Positions 13,160 through 25,929 of a DNA stretch of 64,000 nt are shown piece by piece. A program made the translations under genes and the position numbers. Source of the stretch: Isoetes taiwanensis (taxonomy: Eukaryota > Streptophyta > Lycopodiopsida > Isoetales > Isoetaceae). Numbering within the stretch: position 1 is the first letter of the stretch; each line of letters opens with the position of its first letter. The notes under the pieces are model-generated. The model was not told the DNA's origin. It worked only from the letters and a program-made list of their open reading frames with translations, and ran no database searches. The stretch covers positions 18,772,089-18,836,088 of the forward strand of contig JAJEKV010000005.1 of assembly GCA_021234155.1 (NCBI GenBank). Direction: 5' to 3'.

Positions 13160-15240
13160 GAAGTCGTAAGTGATGCATGGAAATCGCACCATAGACAAGA
13201 GTGACCACCGCAAGGACCTTTGTCTCTCCTTCTGGACAGGAAAGGGCCTAGAAGAGTTTGATCAGCTGGGCATAATTGTAGCCATGTGGGAAGGCACAAA
13301 AAATAATGTGCAAGATGCCATTATATGCAGCGTGGAGGATACACAGCAACTGGACTTCGTCGAGTACGTATTGCGATGGCAGAACTCTGATCATTCCATA
13401 ATGACAGCAAGCAAGCAAAATAAGCCGGCAAATGGCAAGGGTGTGCCTACAATGCGAAGGGGTATGGTTAGGGCCTACCATTATACGATTCATTGACCCT
13501 ATCTGGTATCAAAGGCAACAGAGACATTCTCCTTGGATTCAGCATGTGCAGGAAGGTTTATCGGTTAACAAGAAGCCTCCTTCTTATGCCTTAAAGGCTA
13601 GAAAAGACAACAAGCTATCCTCCCAGATGGACAGCAACTGGTTGCGTACCGTTGCCAAAAAAAGGTCTGTCGTGCCACTCGTTGCTATTTGGTGAATCAT
13701 CTGTTGCAAAAGAACCTATAGTGTCTTCTGATCCTATTGTCTCTGCATTCCAAGTGGTTCTGCCATTGTATAACCCTCAGGCCCGAAATTGATTATGTCG
13801 CCTCTTATTATGGGTTCGAGTGAAAAGGAAGCACCAAAAACAAGAAAAATAAGTACTCTCAAAATCAACTTGCAAAAATTAAACACTGATGATGCAGGAC
13901 AAGCTTCTTCATCTTCTATTCCTACCTCGTCTGGCATTCCAACAACTATTTGCTTTGTATTGACTTGGCCTTCGCTTTTCATGTGCGACGGAATTGAAAT
14001 TCAACCCAGATTAGGAGAAAAAGCTTGTTGAACAGACCGCCCCCAAACTTGAGGAATTTAAAAAGTTTTATCCAATGGGGGTGAATTGGTTCATGAAGGT
14101 CAGTATTTTTTACTGCGAGACAGCTCCAACAAATATGACTCATATAGTTCGCTCTAATGATAACGTGCAAATGCTAATAAGGAGTTTTAAAACCTATCCG
14201 ATCGAACTTCTCATGCCGACAAACGTCATTCCTTTTGACCCCATCACAAAGTAAGTGTTCTCATTTCTATATGTTACTACCGATTAACCTATTCATGAAT
14301 GGAATTTGCTCGCAAAGGAAGAGAATTAGTTGGTCGAGGCCTGAGGAGCTCATCAACAATTTTTTTTTATATTATTTCTGGTAATCACAACAGATTTATT
14401 GCATAGATTCTTTGTTCTTTGATGGGTAGTGTCAAGCAATGCCTAGAATTTGTTAAGGCATATGCAAGGAGAAGAAGTCGGGTGCTTAAAGGAAACTTGT
14501 CTGACAAGGAGTACATTCAATTATCTATCTAGTGCAATGATATAATCGCTAACACTGTGTACAGAGAGCAAGTTATTGAAAAGCTCCAGCAATTGAGAAA
14601 CCAGCATAAAGCATTCGGTTGCCCTCCACAAGGAACTAGCACTGCAGTGGCCTCGACCTGGAAGGAAGATACACATTCTTATACCTTGCTAAAGAAGATC
14701 GTTGTCGCGATCCTAACCACTTATTATTCGCAGGATTTTGTTGAAGTGGCTACAACAATCTATAAGTTAAAGAGCTTAAGGATGGGAAGCAATTCATTTT
14801 TATGCAAGATGAACCATGGTCTAAGCTCATGCAAGTTGTTAATAGGTGGGCAGGACGTAAACTGGCTGATGATCATGGCGAATTGCCTGATAAGCCCTCC
14901 AAAGATTTTCTTAACAAAACTTTGTGGAATGAATAATATTGAGGTCAGACAGCTAATGGACGAGATCTTGGAGGGCAAAACTTTTTTGAGAGTGCAATCT
15001 GGATATGCCAGTCTCCAAGACTGTAGGCAGAGGGCCTTGGACATCAGAACACTCACACTGATGCGTCGTAAAGTGCTATTCTATACTAATTATGTGGCAG
15101 AGAAGCAACGTATTATGAAGTCGGGTATCCTTGTGTTTGCACCAGTGTCGAAAAATGCGACGACGATTTTTATTGACATACATAGTTCCCACACAGTTTG
15201 AGAAGTTAAGAAATTTTCGGATCTGTCTAGCAGGATTGTA
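13160..15240 (+). pseudogene. Decayed mobile-element coding region, family not recognised
   Basis: Long stretches look coding on the plus strand but switch frames several times. They include an open frame at 13,432-13,695, a Lys/Ser-rich run at 13,797-14,028, and a 214-codon frame at 14,557-15,201. A second overlapping frame near 14,770-14,935 reads KDGKQFIFMQDEPWSKLMQV and is better coding text than the long frame there. No RT, integrase or transposase motif is visible. It lies directly upstream of a LINE fragment and may be a separate element. Confidence 0.35.
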
Positions 15241-15261
15241 GGCATGATGACTGCAAAGGTA

Positions 15262-16139
15262 TATCATATCTTTAGACTCTACATTGATGAGTTAGAAGAG
15301 CGGTTGAGAGTAAGAGGGCACACAGGTTCTTGTTTAGAACACTATGTTTTCCAGTTGTTGCTTTATGCTGACAATGTCGTGCTTATCCCTGAAAATTCAG
15401 ATAGTCTCCAGAAACATCTTGATAATTTGAAATCCTTTTGTAAGGCCTCCAAGATGAAGATAAACTTGAGCAAATCTAAAATAATGACAGTTGGGACTTC
15501 TAAGGCATCGATATTCTATTACAAAGGTGAGCTCCTTGAAATAGTTAATTGCTATAAGTATTTAGGATTGGAGGTAACAACATATTTGAAATGGAAAGAA
15601 AGTGTGCACAAGAGGTTGTTGGGAGAGCATCCCTCTATGTTCTAAAATCAGTAAAAATGTGGTGTCAGTTTGAATCCATCTTAAAAAAAAATTTACACGA
15701 CGAGCTGGAGGTTAAATCACAAACTCCTTTTGCAATTATGTTAGTTGAGACTGGCATGATACCTCTAGAAGCAAAGGCCCTTTGCTTGGCAATTAATTTT
15801 GTAAACAATTTGAGAAAACTGGATGATGGCAGGTGGCCGAAGATGGGTTTGAATTTAAACACTAGATGGTACCAGGATGTGATGTCTTGGGCAGGAAAAC
15901 GGGGCATTTCTGAGGCAGATTCGTCGGTTACAATAATTGTAGGAGCTCGGGATTTGGTACAATCTCTACTTATAGATAAGCTTTAAACAATAAAAGGTTT
16001 GAGGCTTGATTTTTATCAGAATGAGATTAATCCGATGCTAATCTATACTTGTCAGGATTACTTACATGCTCATATATCTTCATATTTGAAATAGGTAATT
16101 GCTCAATTCAGATCAAATTCATATAGATTGCATATTGAG
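15262..16139 (+). mobile_element. LINE family 1, copy 2, 5' part (RT palm to post-RT region)
   Basis: The frame encodes FRLYIDELEERL, then LLLYADNVVLIPE, where the catalytic YADD box is mutated to YADN. NLSKSKIMTVG and CYKYLGLEV follow. After a frameshift it continues QTPFAIMLVETGMIPLEAKAL. The frame is cut at 16,139 in RLHIE and resumes at 19,184 with TRRWAKIPKEERLHF. Reconnected, this matches LINE copy 3 (55.9-56.1 kb) position by position. The RT is non-functional because of the YADD change, 5' truncation and frameshifts. Confidence 0.85.
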
Positions 16140-16903
16140 GTAGTCATATGGGGTTGCCATCAGGATATCCAGCCAGGGTGGTTTGTGTCTTCTGTGTATA
16201 AATTGCTTTTGCATTCTGAAATCCTGCCTCCATCTAATAGGTGGCATCTTCAGGTCCCTCAGCCACAATGGAAAAGTGTTTGGATATGGGTATGGGATAA
16301 GCTGCTTCATCCCAAAGTAGTAGTTTTGTGGTGGCAAGTGATCCATAGATGCCTCGAGTCACAAAGGTTAGTCCATAAAATGGATAATCGGATTTCGAGC
16401 TCATCCTTTATGCCAAGACAAAGGGTTGAGAGTATTGAGCATTGTTTTTTCTTGTGTGAGCGTCTTCAGCAGGCATGGTCTTGGTTGTTGACCCTTTTTG
16501 GCAAGTCTCGATCTAGCCAGCAAATTTTGCTTGCTATCTATCTTGATGCTTGGCCCAAACTATGGAAACGAGCTTTTCATCTCGCATGTGGTTGGCTTTT
16601 ATGGTCAATCTGGAAGAGAAGGAGGTTGTTTATCTTTAAGGGCATAGATACTGCAGATGAGATTGTTCTTCAGTGGGCGCAAAATAAAATTGTTATGGCT
16701 TACAATTGTTCTTCTCTTGATCAAGAGAAGAAAGTATTGATCTGGCATACTTACCTTCAGATTCATTCTTTTGCATAGGCAGGTGGTTGTGCTCAGTTGG
16801 ATCGGTTTGTCCACTGGGGTTATAATCCTGTCTTTGCATTTTATGTTGCTCTGGTTTTTAGTTGGTGAATAAAGCTTGTCGTCCTTCAAAAAAAAAAAAA
16901 AAC
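16140..16903 (+). mobile_element. L1-type LINE 3' end with zf-RVT domain and A-tract
   Basis: An open frame from about 16,128 to 16,778 encodes the reverse-transcriptase zinc-binding region: WKSVWIWVWDKLLHPKVVVLWWQ, then spaced Cys/His (ESIEHCFFLCE) and W-rich text (GWLLWSIWKRRRLFIFKG). This is the domain found after RT in plant L1 elements. A 3' UTR with AATAAA (near 16,869) leads to about 15 A residues at 16,889-16,903. The RT and endonuclease are absent because of 5' truncation at the insertion point. Confidence 0.85.
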
Positions 16904-19144
16904 AGACCTGTCCGAAGACAGATTTTAATCTGATTTAGACCTTTACAAGGACTAAACTTCGATTCAATAAGCAGCCCTTGTATTAAATAGGTGACATTTA
17001 ATTACAAGGCCATGACCTGGTTACAAATTTTCGAAAACTTAACCAGCAATACTTTATTAAGACTTAAAGAAAATTCCAAATACATCATAAACCAAGAATA
17101 AGAAAGATCTATCAGATCTGACCTGTTGGAAGTTTAATGTAAAACATAAGATAAAAACCAAATAGGAACATTAATTCCAAGATCCAGATGTATGCTTTAG
17201 TCTTCAAGACCAATTAACAAGAAAGAACTTTCGCTTTTTGTCCATCTTCCATTTTTTGAACAAAACAATACAGGGAGTAAAAAGTCCTGTTACCTGCACC
17301 CAAAACAACAAAAACAAGCATTAGTATGGTTGCCATGCTGAGGGTAGCAGGTGTCATGGGACTTTTTAGGTTTATGCCCCTTCACCCTGCTTGTTTTACA
17401 AACACATCATGGGGTAAGGACATTTACAAACTGTTCAAGACAGTATATAACTGTCAGTATATAACTGTCAGTTATTTTCCACAGCTATAAGTACCCATTT
17501 AAAAACATGTATCAGCAGAGAGCTTATAAGCTTATGGATCTATACTTGAGGTCTGCCATATCCCTAGTCTAACCAATCAACATGCAGCATACATGTTAGA
17601 ACTTTTCCTTATACACCATTTGAACTTATGTTAATTTCACTCTATGAATCTCTAAGTTCTGAGTTTCAGATCAGAATAACATCCAGTAAATTTCCACAGC
17701 CTAATGTAAATACCAATGGTACCAGTCATATTCGGTCTACTTTGACAGTTTAAATCTGGCTATCTTCAAGTTTAGAAAAATGATAAAAGCTAGTGCAACA
17801 CAAATTCCTATTATTAACAATCATAAGATCCTTCATGCATTTATTTAGATCCATCATGTTGCATCCATATGCACTTATTAAATGGTTTCATAAATTAGCA
17901 AAAGATATCTTGTGAAAATTAGCTCCAGTATGCTTTCAACTTAAAAAACCATGCTAAAAAAACCTAAACAATGCCACCACAACCAGAGCATAATTATTAA
18001 CCTCATCATCTCAAGCTTTAGTTTCAGCAAAATTATGCTAATACAGGCCCTTATTTTTTAGATCTATACTATCTTATGATGTATTGCAGCATAAACTATT
18101 TATGCAGAAGTCATTAGCTAGATTTATCATGTAAGAAAATGCTATAATCTATTAGAACCTGAGAAGTGCGCTCCAGCTCGTTGGATTTGCCAGAATTTTC
18201 TTCAACTCCATGCTTCAAGCATGCAGATCCAATTGCTTTGGTCATTGCCAGACCCTTGTCGATTTCTATTCCTGCCTTCTTATGTGTGGCAATCATTTCT
18301 GTAGCAGGTAATTCAGCCTTATCCAGCATACCTAGCCCATCTTTGGCATTCAAGCTGCTTCCACATGTCTCTGATGCAGGCTTTGGCTCAGAAACCTTTG
18401 CCATCTTGTGATATTGGAATAAATTCCTCTTATTGCTGGCATTCACTTTTTCCTGTGCCATCCTCTTTCTGGTGGCCAGATTCAAGTCCCCTTTCTTTCT
18501 TCCCATCTCTCTGCTCATTAATGGAATTATGGGCGACAAAGGATCAAACAAGGCAATGCAGAAATTGAAGCTCACAGATTCGAAGTCCCTCTTTATATAA
18601 TCATACCGACAGTCCTTAATCCAGACCTGTTTTAGATGGCATACGCTTCCAGCAGTTCTAACTTCCAGATAATATTTACCTTTTCTGCATATTTGTATGC
18701 CAGCCATAGCAATGATGTGGCCAGAGCTTTTCTCTGGCCGGATTTCTGTTGTAAACTGGCCGAGAACTTGGAGTTCGCTTTTGCCCTAAAAATTAGAAAA
18801 TAGGTAAACATCCATATACGGCTAACCTTTATTTTTCTATTTGCTCTACCATGCATCCACCGGCCAAATTACCTTTGCTATTTCCATGTATAATTACCCC
18901 CATGCAATTTTAGTGCATGTGTTTCTAGACAACGTTCAGCATATTACATATATTACCAAGTGCCCATACCAGGTGTGCAACTAGGTATTTCATAGCATAG
19001 GCCATTTATACAATATCATGTAATCCACATGCTGCCATTATGACCCAGCTTAACCATTGGTCCAATATTATTTTCAACACTGGCTCCTGCCTCGACATGC
19101 TATTTACCATCTCATGCCACAAATTACTCATCCATATATTTAAT
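16904..19144. other. Transduced genomic flank carried by the LINE
   Basis: The DNA between the LINE's own A-tract and the distal A21 run contains no LINE motif. It holds AT-rich non-coding DNA and, on the opposite strand, an intron-bounded exon of an unknown gene (18,114-18,785). The retained intron sequence shows it was copied from genomic read-through and not from a spliced mRNA. It is an unlinked source locus moved into this site. Confidence 0.65.
18114..18785 (-). pseudogene. Gene fragment, family not recognised, inside the transduced DNA
   Basis: On the minus strand a long open frame follows a consensus acceptor (TTTTTAG at about 18,786). It runs from GKSELQVLGQFTTEIRPEKS through SGHIIAMAGIQICRKGKYYL and IKRDFESVSFNFCIALFDP to a Lys-rich tail and a stop at 18,114. 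The first 110 residues look like a folded, conserved domain (alternating hydrophobics, many aromatic and charged residues). The rest is low in order. No family could be named. It lacks its 5' exons and is antisense to the LINE that carried it, so it is probably a dead copy. Confidence 0.45.
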
Positions 19145-19183
19145 AAAAAAAAAAAAAAAAAAAAAGAGAGATTGCATATTGAG

Positions 19184-19500
19184 ACAAGGAGATGGGCTAA
19201 GATTCCAAAAGAAGAGAGATTGCATTTTCTTTGCGATATGCAACAAGTTGAAGATGAAGCTCATGCTTTATTATATTGTCCTTCTTTTGAAAATATTCGC
19301 GAGCGGTATCATGTATGTTGTAACAATTTACAGGCATTATCTTCTTTTATTCTTGGTAGCCTTTTAATATTTGGTTATTGTATTTGGTGATGGGGCCTAG
19401 TCCCCAGGTTTTACATGGGCTGTTGCCCTTGCATGTGCCGTCCCATAACCCGTTGGGTTCCCGTGGACGTAAAAATTCTTATCTTATCTTATCTTATCTC
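19184..19500 (+). mobile_element. LINE family 1, copy 2, 3' part with (CTTAT)n tail
   Basis: This continues the LINE broken at 16,139: TRRWAKIPKEERLHFLCD, then QQVEDEAHALLYCPSFENIR, equivalent to IEDESHALQACPAYEHIR in the copy at 56 kb. The 3' UTR carries CCGTCCCATAACCCGTTGGG and CCGTGGACGTAAAAA, then (CTTAT)n to about 19,500. The pentamer tail replaces poly(A). Confidence 0.85.
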
Positions 19501-19839
19501 TATGGAACCAATACATTAAAGAGATAGACATGCATAGAAAGCTTTAACTTAAGCTATAATAACATTGATGTATTGTGTTGCTGCTCCATGACCTTTGAGG
19601 TCCAAAGGGGCAAGACTTATTTATTTATTTTATTTATATCATCATGTTCCTTATATCAGTCCATTTGCCAAATTGTTTGTACAACCAAAGTCAGGTTCAA
19701 GGGAGTTCTTATGTGTTCGTGGGGGCTTACGAAGAACAAGGTTGGGTCAGCAAAAAAATGATTAAGAAGTTCCAATACTATGTAACCCATGTGGCAATCA
19801 ACAGAAGTGAGGCCATGTCTTGCCTATGCAGCCAAAATT

Positions 19840-20765
19840 AGAGTTGCAGTCTAATTTAGGCGACCAATGCACCAAAAAACACATCCCTTCCAAAATATCT
19901 GATGACCGGTAACGAAGATGTGGACATGAAGATGAAGAAAAATATTTGGAGTACTTTACTGGTAAACCCTAGTTCTCTTGGGCATCTATGGAAGGGACTT
20001 TGTCCTTAAAGGCCAAGCAAAAGCATCATATGTTTATTACATGGTTAAGAAGTTGGTTCTCTAGACAGTTGTGTTCTAATTTTTTTCTTCAGAAGGAATA
20101 GCTTCAAGAGTTGCTCTAACGCAAGGAAAACGTAGTGTTTCCTTTGAGTATGACGATAAGGTATGCAGGTTCCTGAGATCCTTCTTCGAGGCTTTAGAGA
20201 AAATGGTAAGATCTAATTGTGAAGAGGAAGAAGAAATTTTTGTGGATGATAAGCCTACTGATTCTGACAAGTCGAACATCAATATAACTTAGAAGACATA
20301 CCTTAGCAACATGGACGAGGTCCTGGATAAATTGGATAAGAAGGGTTTCGAACAAATGCTACAGGAAACCCAGGCGTTGCTAGAGAAGAGGAAAAAGCCC
20401 AGCTGAACTTGAAGCCCTGAACAAGAATCTTGAGAGTTCCATGCCGCTGATCACCGGGAGGCTACTTACAACGGCTCCTAATTTTGAGTATCTGACTATG
20501 GATGATGCCACATCTAGAAGTGAGAAACTAGATGCTGGATATGAAAGGAAGAAAATGGAATTGGTTGGCACCTCAGGATTCAGTATGGTTTTGCAAGATG
20601 AATTGCTAGATACAGCCAAAAGCATTGGTTCAGAAAGATCAGAGCATGTGAAAGAGCTAGCCGTCATGCCAGATGTAACAGAGTATTCTGAAATGGATAT
20701 ATCACAGACCATTGCGATTGGAATACAACATGTTCAAAGGATGGTTGCGGAGTGGCATTGATACC
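19840..20765 (+). pseudogene. Decayed coding region, acidic/Lys-rich, family not recognised
   Basis: Coding-like text on the plus strand runs about 20,095-20,290 (SRVALTQGKRSVSFEYDDKV, then an acidic stretch) to a stop. It continues after it as MDEVLDKLDKKGFEQMLQET. A further frame lies at 20,441-20,761. Helix-forming charged residues dominate. It could be a gag-like or ORF1-like relic. No catalytic or zinc motif is visible. Confidence 0.3.
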
Positions 20766-20769
20766 AAGT

Positions 20770-21755
20770 CTGTGAAAGAAACTCAGTAAAAATGCCACGT
20801 CGATTATGTTAGTTCATCTGGTTGTGAAAACACCTGTGTGCATCTAAATTTATGAGGATAAATTTTGACGACGTACTATATTTTTATCCTATATACATTA
20901 TTTTTCATGTCATTTATCTATTTGCACTACTTGTTATTTGCAAATTTGTGTAGTTCTTTATTGTTTAAAGGTTGTGTCACCAACAGATTGTAAAGTTAAA
21001 CTTGTTAGCAATCTTCTCGATAAGTTCTGACTTTCCATAACAATAATATTATCTGCTCGCACACAGCCTTTATTAAAAAAATTATCGTGTTCTTATCATC
21101 TAGAAGATCGTCATGGCGATTTGTAGGATCACTTATGACACTTAACTCTAAAGTTATTGTTCCACTGCCATGAGGATATGCCTGTACACTCAATTTCCCG
21201 CGAATATAAATTTAGCAAGCAGAAAATATGTTTAATATTGCTGCATTTTGGTCGACAAGAACAAGTTTTTTCTTTCCAGGCGATGACCGCGTCCTATTTC
21301 GTTGTCAAATGAGAAAACGAAATTTATCTAATTAATGAATTCTTGGTTTCATGGCAATAAGTGGGCTTTCTATGACTAATCATGAATCTCTACGCGAAAA
21401 TTAATTATTTTGCATTGTATAGAGTGTTCTCCAGTCAGCAATCATATGCTTGGTAATATATTGTTCCCAAAGTGTGTTCTTACATAGCTATCTACAACTT
21501 CAACTTCGGGGCTATCATAGTACAAAGTTGGAACAATATGCCGAGAAGATTGAACTATCAAAAGCTTGGTCTTTTAGAGATTAACATGCAGGCATGTGTT
21601 CTGACAAAAACTATGCAGAGCATGTAAATGTTGTTGCATACTAACAGTTATATGTCTCATAAGTGAAACGACATCAATATACATAAGTTGCCTGATGATA
21701 TGGTGTGCCAAGTGTGGGCCTCCACCACCATGATTATCAAGCTATTCTTCTAATT
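20770..21755. other. Gene-poor stretch, nothing recognised
   Basis: AT-rich DNA with no supported exon, RNA gene or transposon terminus on either strand. Confidence 0.4.
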
Positions 21756-21759
21756 GACC

Positions 21760-22180
21760 CATTCACAAGCCAAAGACTAGGAGATAGAGGGCAGTCCTGA
21801 AGTACTCCAATATTGCTAGTGAATTGGGTATCTGATGCTGGAAACTTAGCAAGGATCCTTTCATAGAGCCGATAAATGACATTTTAAAGATCTTGTGAAA
21901 TTCCAAAGAGCTCGGAAGTACTGTATCAAAATCAGAAATAAAATCTATAAAGCATATATAGAAGTCTTGTCTCAAGTTTCGATTGTGTTCAATAAGCATG
22001 CACAATGTGAATATGTAGCACAATAACAGGGTTCCAAGGGATTCCAATAAAGTAAGCATTACCTGAATTGGATCTCGGGTTGCCGAGATATGATGCTCCA
22101 AAGTTTCGGCCAGCAAAATTGCCCAAAAATTGTTCCTTCTGCCTCCTTCTAGAAATCCTCATAGAAACTGACATTTTTTT
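21760..22180 (-). mobile_element. LINE family 1 RT fragment (palm motifs A and B)
   Basis: On the minus strand one frame reads NRNLRQDFYICFIDFISDFDTV, equivalent to the RT motif A 'CF.DF.KAFDTV'. A second frame about 140 nt on reads IGVLQDCPLSPSLW, equivalent to motif B 'GVLQGCPLSPTLFGLYID'. The frames disagree, so it is frameshifted. Both ends are missing. The wording matches the family of the 15-kb and 56-kb LINE copies. Confidence 0.65.
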
Positions 22181-22699
22181 GTTTTATCACGTGAATCTAG
22201 TATAAACTCCTCATACATAATATGTATTTCTCATGTAATGATCAATTGGAATATTCTCCGTAAGCATCAATAATAAAATATAAACTACATGCCTACTAAC
22301 GGGCCAAGCTCGTTACATTCTCCCCTTCTAAAATTTAACCCAAGTCCTCATGGGTCATTCCAAAATAATGGAGTATCCAATCGATCATAGAATTAAACCT
22401 TCATGACCAACTATATAATAACGCCAACTTATCACCATAATTATTCTTTCTTCCCTTGCTAGCTGTCATACATAATAATTTCTTCCTACATAATCAATGA
22501 GTTGATCGAGCTTGCTTATACTGCCTCAATCTTCTTCAAACATTAAAATCTCTATCACAACGAATCAAACCCATCTAGACTTCCATTTTCCCATTGGAGC
22601 ACCACACTTCCTCAGTTGAATGAAAAGCATATATACATGCATTGTAACAAATGAAATTACAAGCTTGAAACCAATCTGCAAGGAACTGCTCTTCTTCTC

Positions 22700-22743
22700 T
22701 TCTATTCTATTCTATTCTATTCTATTCTATTCTATTCTATTCT
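22700..22743. repeat. (TTCTA)n microsatellite
   Basis: About eight TTCTA units in a row. The same pentamer forms the tail of the LINE at 56.5 kb, so this could be the stump of a LINE tail. No LINE 3' UTR precedes it here, so I call it a microsatellite. Confidence 0.8.
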
Positions 22744-22744
22744 C

Positions 22745-25250
22745 AACATATCATGGTGAACCACATATGCCATTAAACCATATTCGTCTTGAAGTCCTTG
22801 ACAACATCAATTAATCACTTTGTCCATAAATAGCTCGTGCTCATGGTAAATAATGTTGGCTACTTATGCCTCCTCTGGGCATCACCAAGATGCCATTATC
22901 TCGCTAAATGAAATCCATTAAGGTGCCTCTTCAAAATTAACTATGTTTCATGATATGTAACATGCATAAAACCTTTACTTGAATTAGATAAGAAAATGCA
23001 GCTCAAAATAATTCCAAGAGGCAACCAACTCGTCTTACGGTCCTGGCATACCCGTAGAGATATCCCACCAATAAATAGTTTTCATTAATAAGTAAGCGTC
23101 TTTATATGTGGCATCTTAATCATACAAAAAAACGAACCCTTAACATGAAATGAGGATCCTTCCATGACACTGCTATGGCCTTAACGAGCACAAGCTGCCT
23201 CAATACTCAAGTGCCAAATGGTTTATCATACACAAACCACCTCATATCTTTCCAAATTTGCCTAGCTTGATAAATATATAAAACAAAGTTAAAGATGTAT
23301 GTTACATAAGCTAAGTGTATTGACCATCAATGACGAATTTGGCATACACATAGTTTGAAATCAAACTCAATTGTTACTAACTATGTCTATGCTTATGCAT
23401 ATAATGTGGGCAAACTTAAGTATAACCCAACCAAGCCTAATGCAACTTCACCCATAGAACGAATCTACCATTTTTTATAGAGGGTTCTATGCATTAAAAT
23501 ACTAAGCCCACCATGGCAACATAGATGCTCAGATCTAACTCAATATGTACTCACACGAAACTTCTTGGGTGGCCAAATCCAAAAAGTGACAAGTAGTACA
23601 TAGTTAAGTCCGCCATCTGAGTATCTCAAGGCTATAAAGCATATATAAACAATATAAGAGAGCCTAGAATGATTATAATCATAGTCTACAATATAGAATC
23701 TCGCAAAGAAGCCTATTTAACATGTCCACGCCCATTACATAGGTTAATTTCTATTCTGCAGCGCTGACTTTTTCCAGACATCAGTCAAGCTATAAAATCC
23801 TTTATCTTATATACCAAACAAAACCTCTATTCTTACACTCGAAAATTGCTGGCATGCTCTCACGCATAATCCAATTAGCTTCTTTACTAACCCGAGCTAT
23901 AATACATTGAACCAATCTAAACTATTCAAACCATCAAGTTTCCTTCCATCACTAGCAAGAATCCCATGATGCAATCCCCTACAAATGCTTACTTTCCTTG
24001 ATAGACTTGTGATGAAATTAACATCCTTTTAGTATATCCATGATTTGATATATGAATATATGTGTTACTTCTTTTAATGCATCTTTTTATTGCAGATAGT
24101 GTGATGTATTTTACTAGTGCACATGTGCTTTGACAATAATGATGTGAATCTTATGTATGTTGGACTCTAATTCTAAACCTAGTACTATCTCAGGTTGTAG
24201 CCATTCAATTTAGAGTTGCACCAGAATGCCTGCAAATGGATGTGCACAGACAGAATGGTAGCGCTTGTGCAAAGCCCCATTTTTACAACCCAACTTGCAC
24301 AAAGCCCCATGTGGTTCGGGGCTTTTTTTAGCCTAAAAGTTGCATCTATATGAAATTTTGCTTCTAATTATTGCTGTTATTTCGATGGCATAGCAACTCC
24401 CCACAATTACGCATTGAACACTTGTTAAGGAGCTTAAGCATTGGCTCTGATATTACTCTATCTCTTGTTTGTTGCTTTGTTTATAGATACATAGAAGCTT
24501 TTTTTACCAACATGTATGTTTGCCTTGATTCTTGCAGTTGCAAAGTTTGTATCTTGAAACAACCAGAATTTCTGGAACAAAGTACAAAATTTCTTCAGTT
24601 ATGATTATCTTGACAACCTTTTCTTAGTGCCACTTGATTGAGCAGAGTGGTACATTCATATGATAATTATGGCGCATCTCATTTTGCAGTTTCCATGTGG
24701 TATCATCCGTCTTCGTCGACATAACTTTCCATCAGGTTCATACAACTTTCAAGCATTTCCATTAAGCCGAAGTTTCACATTGGTGCCATGTGCCTGCTCA
24801 TGCTGGATCTAGCTACAAAGATGGACATGTTTTTGATCCAACTAGCTTGACAATGGATTTGAGGTACACTTCTGGGGAGTAAAGGTATGAGCTTATGGTG
24901 ATTAAAAGGCTTGAGCAGAAGTGAGTCTCTATTATTTTGTTATAGGTGACCACATCATATGCAGGAGAGATAAAAAGTCAGACAATACAATGAAGATCAA
25001 GGTTAGCAGCGGTGAAGTTTTCTTCCTTTTTGACTACTTTGCCCGCTTCTTCCCCATTGCTTTTAGTACAAATGGACCTTAAATCTTCCGTACATTTTAT
25101 TCTAATTTTAGAAGCCTAACTCAATTGTATTATTTATATTGTTATATAAATACAATTCATACAAGCTCCTCTTTTCTTGAATCCTTTTTATAGTTAACTA
25201 TTGCAACACGAAAAGCTCAAAATAATATGTGTTTTAGGTAAATTTTTGTT
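22745..25250. other. Gene-poor stretch, nothing recognised
   Basis: AT-rich DNA. At 24,270-24,330 the phrase GCACAAAGCCCCAT occurs twice around CAACTTG. No coding region, RNA gene or element end could be supported. Confidence 0.4.
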
Positions 25251-25254
25251 TTAG

Positions 25255-25929
25255 GTGTGTTATGGGAGATGTTTTTTTTTGTTTGAAAAAGAAATAAAAA
25301 TTCCAAAAACATTGGCAGTTCATAAATAACATATAAACTATCAAATATAGCATAAATCCCATAATAAATCAAAGCATAAAGTTTCAAAAAAAAAAAATTT
25401 TAATACAAAACGTGGCCACGATAATATCATTTCTTCAATATATTCATAAAAGCTTACTGCACTACAATGATACAGGACAAAGGACATGATCAGAATGATC
25501 AACTGGGCAGAGAATATGATTTGATGTTGTGCAAACCATGTTTTAATCAACTAGTAGGGTGTGAAACCCTACCAAATCTGCCTGGAAATTTGATGTTTTG
25601 ACCCAGAAAACCTAACCAAACATGAACATATCATATATCATCAGAAAGATCCCAGAGAGAGCTTTTCAAAGCAATAAAAAACACTTAAAATGGAGTCTAG
25701 ATTCAAAAGGTATGATAACAAACCATACTATCATCAAATCTGCATGGCATGCACTTTGAAAAAAGATATCCGGATTGAAACGTACAAAAATCAACTATCT
25801 ATCTTGATAGATCTGGGTCAAATCATATTCCAATGGAAACCTCTCTATCTAAGCTTTCCAATGAGCCCAAGATCACCTGAACCTGACCATGTAGCTTAAA
25901 TTATGACTGCAGGAACAATTACCATTCTC
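25255..25929. repeat. Dispersed repeat 'R1', copy 2, left part
   Basis: The reverse complement of 11,470-11,940 occupies about 25,380-25,929. The sub-block at 25,255-25,350 matches 11,940-12,050 in direct orientation. A LINE has entered its right side. The repeat resumes at 39,184 with CTTTCTAGTGTTTCTCTTC, matching the reverse complement of 11,430-11,290. Confidence 0.75.

Larger units (their letters stand above)
16140..19168 (+). mobile_element. 3.0-kb retro-insertion: 5'-truncated L1-type LINE plus a 3'-transduced flank
   Basis: The insertion is flanked by a perfect 15-bp target-site duplication, AGATTGCATATTGAG, at 16,125-16,139 and 19,169-19,183. It interrupts another LINE in frame. It begins directly with LINE sequence (16,140-16,903, with its own A-tract) and continues through 2.24 kb of unrelated DNA. 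It ends in a 21-A run (19,145-19,165) next to the second duplication copy. One event therefore carried the LINE and its downstream genomic sequence. Confidence 0.8.

Noticed and set aside
14557-15201. An intact 214-residue gene
   Set aside because: Better coding text lies in another frame over part of the same stretch, indicating a decayed, frameshifted element.
16904-19144. A separate DNA transposon next to the LINE
   Set aside because: It has no terminal repeats or own duplication; the 15-bp duplication encloses it together with the LINE.
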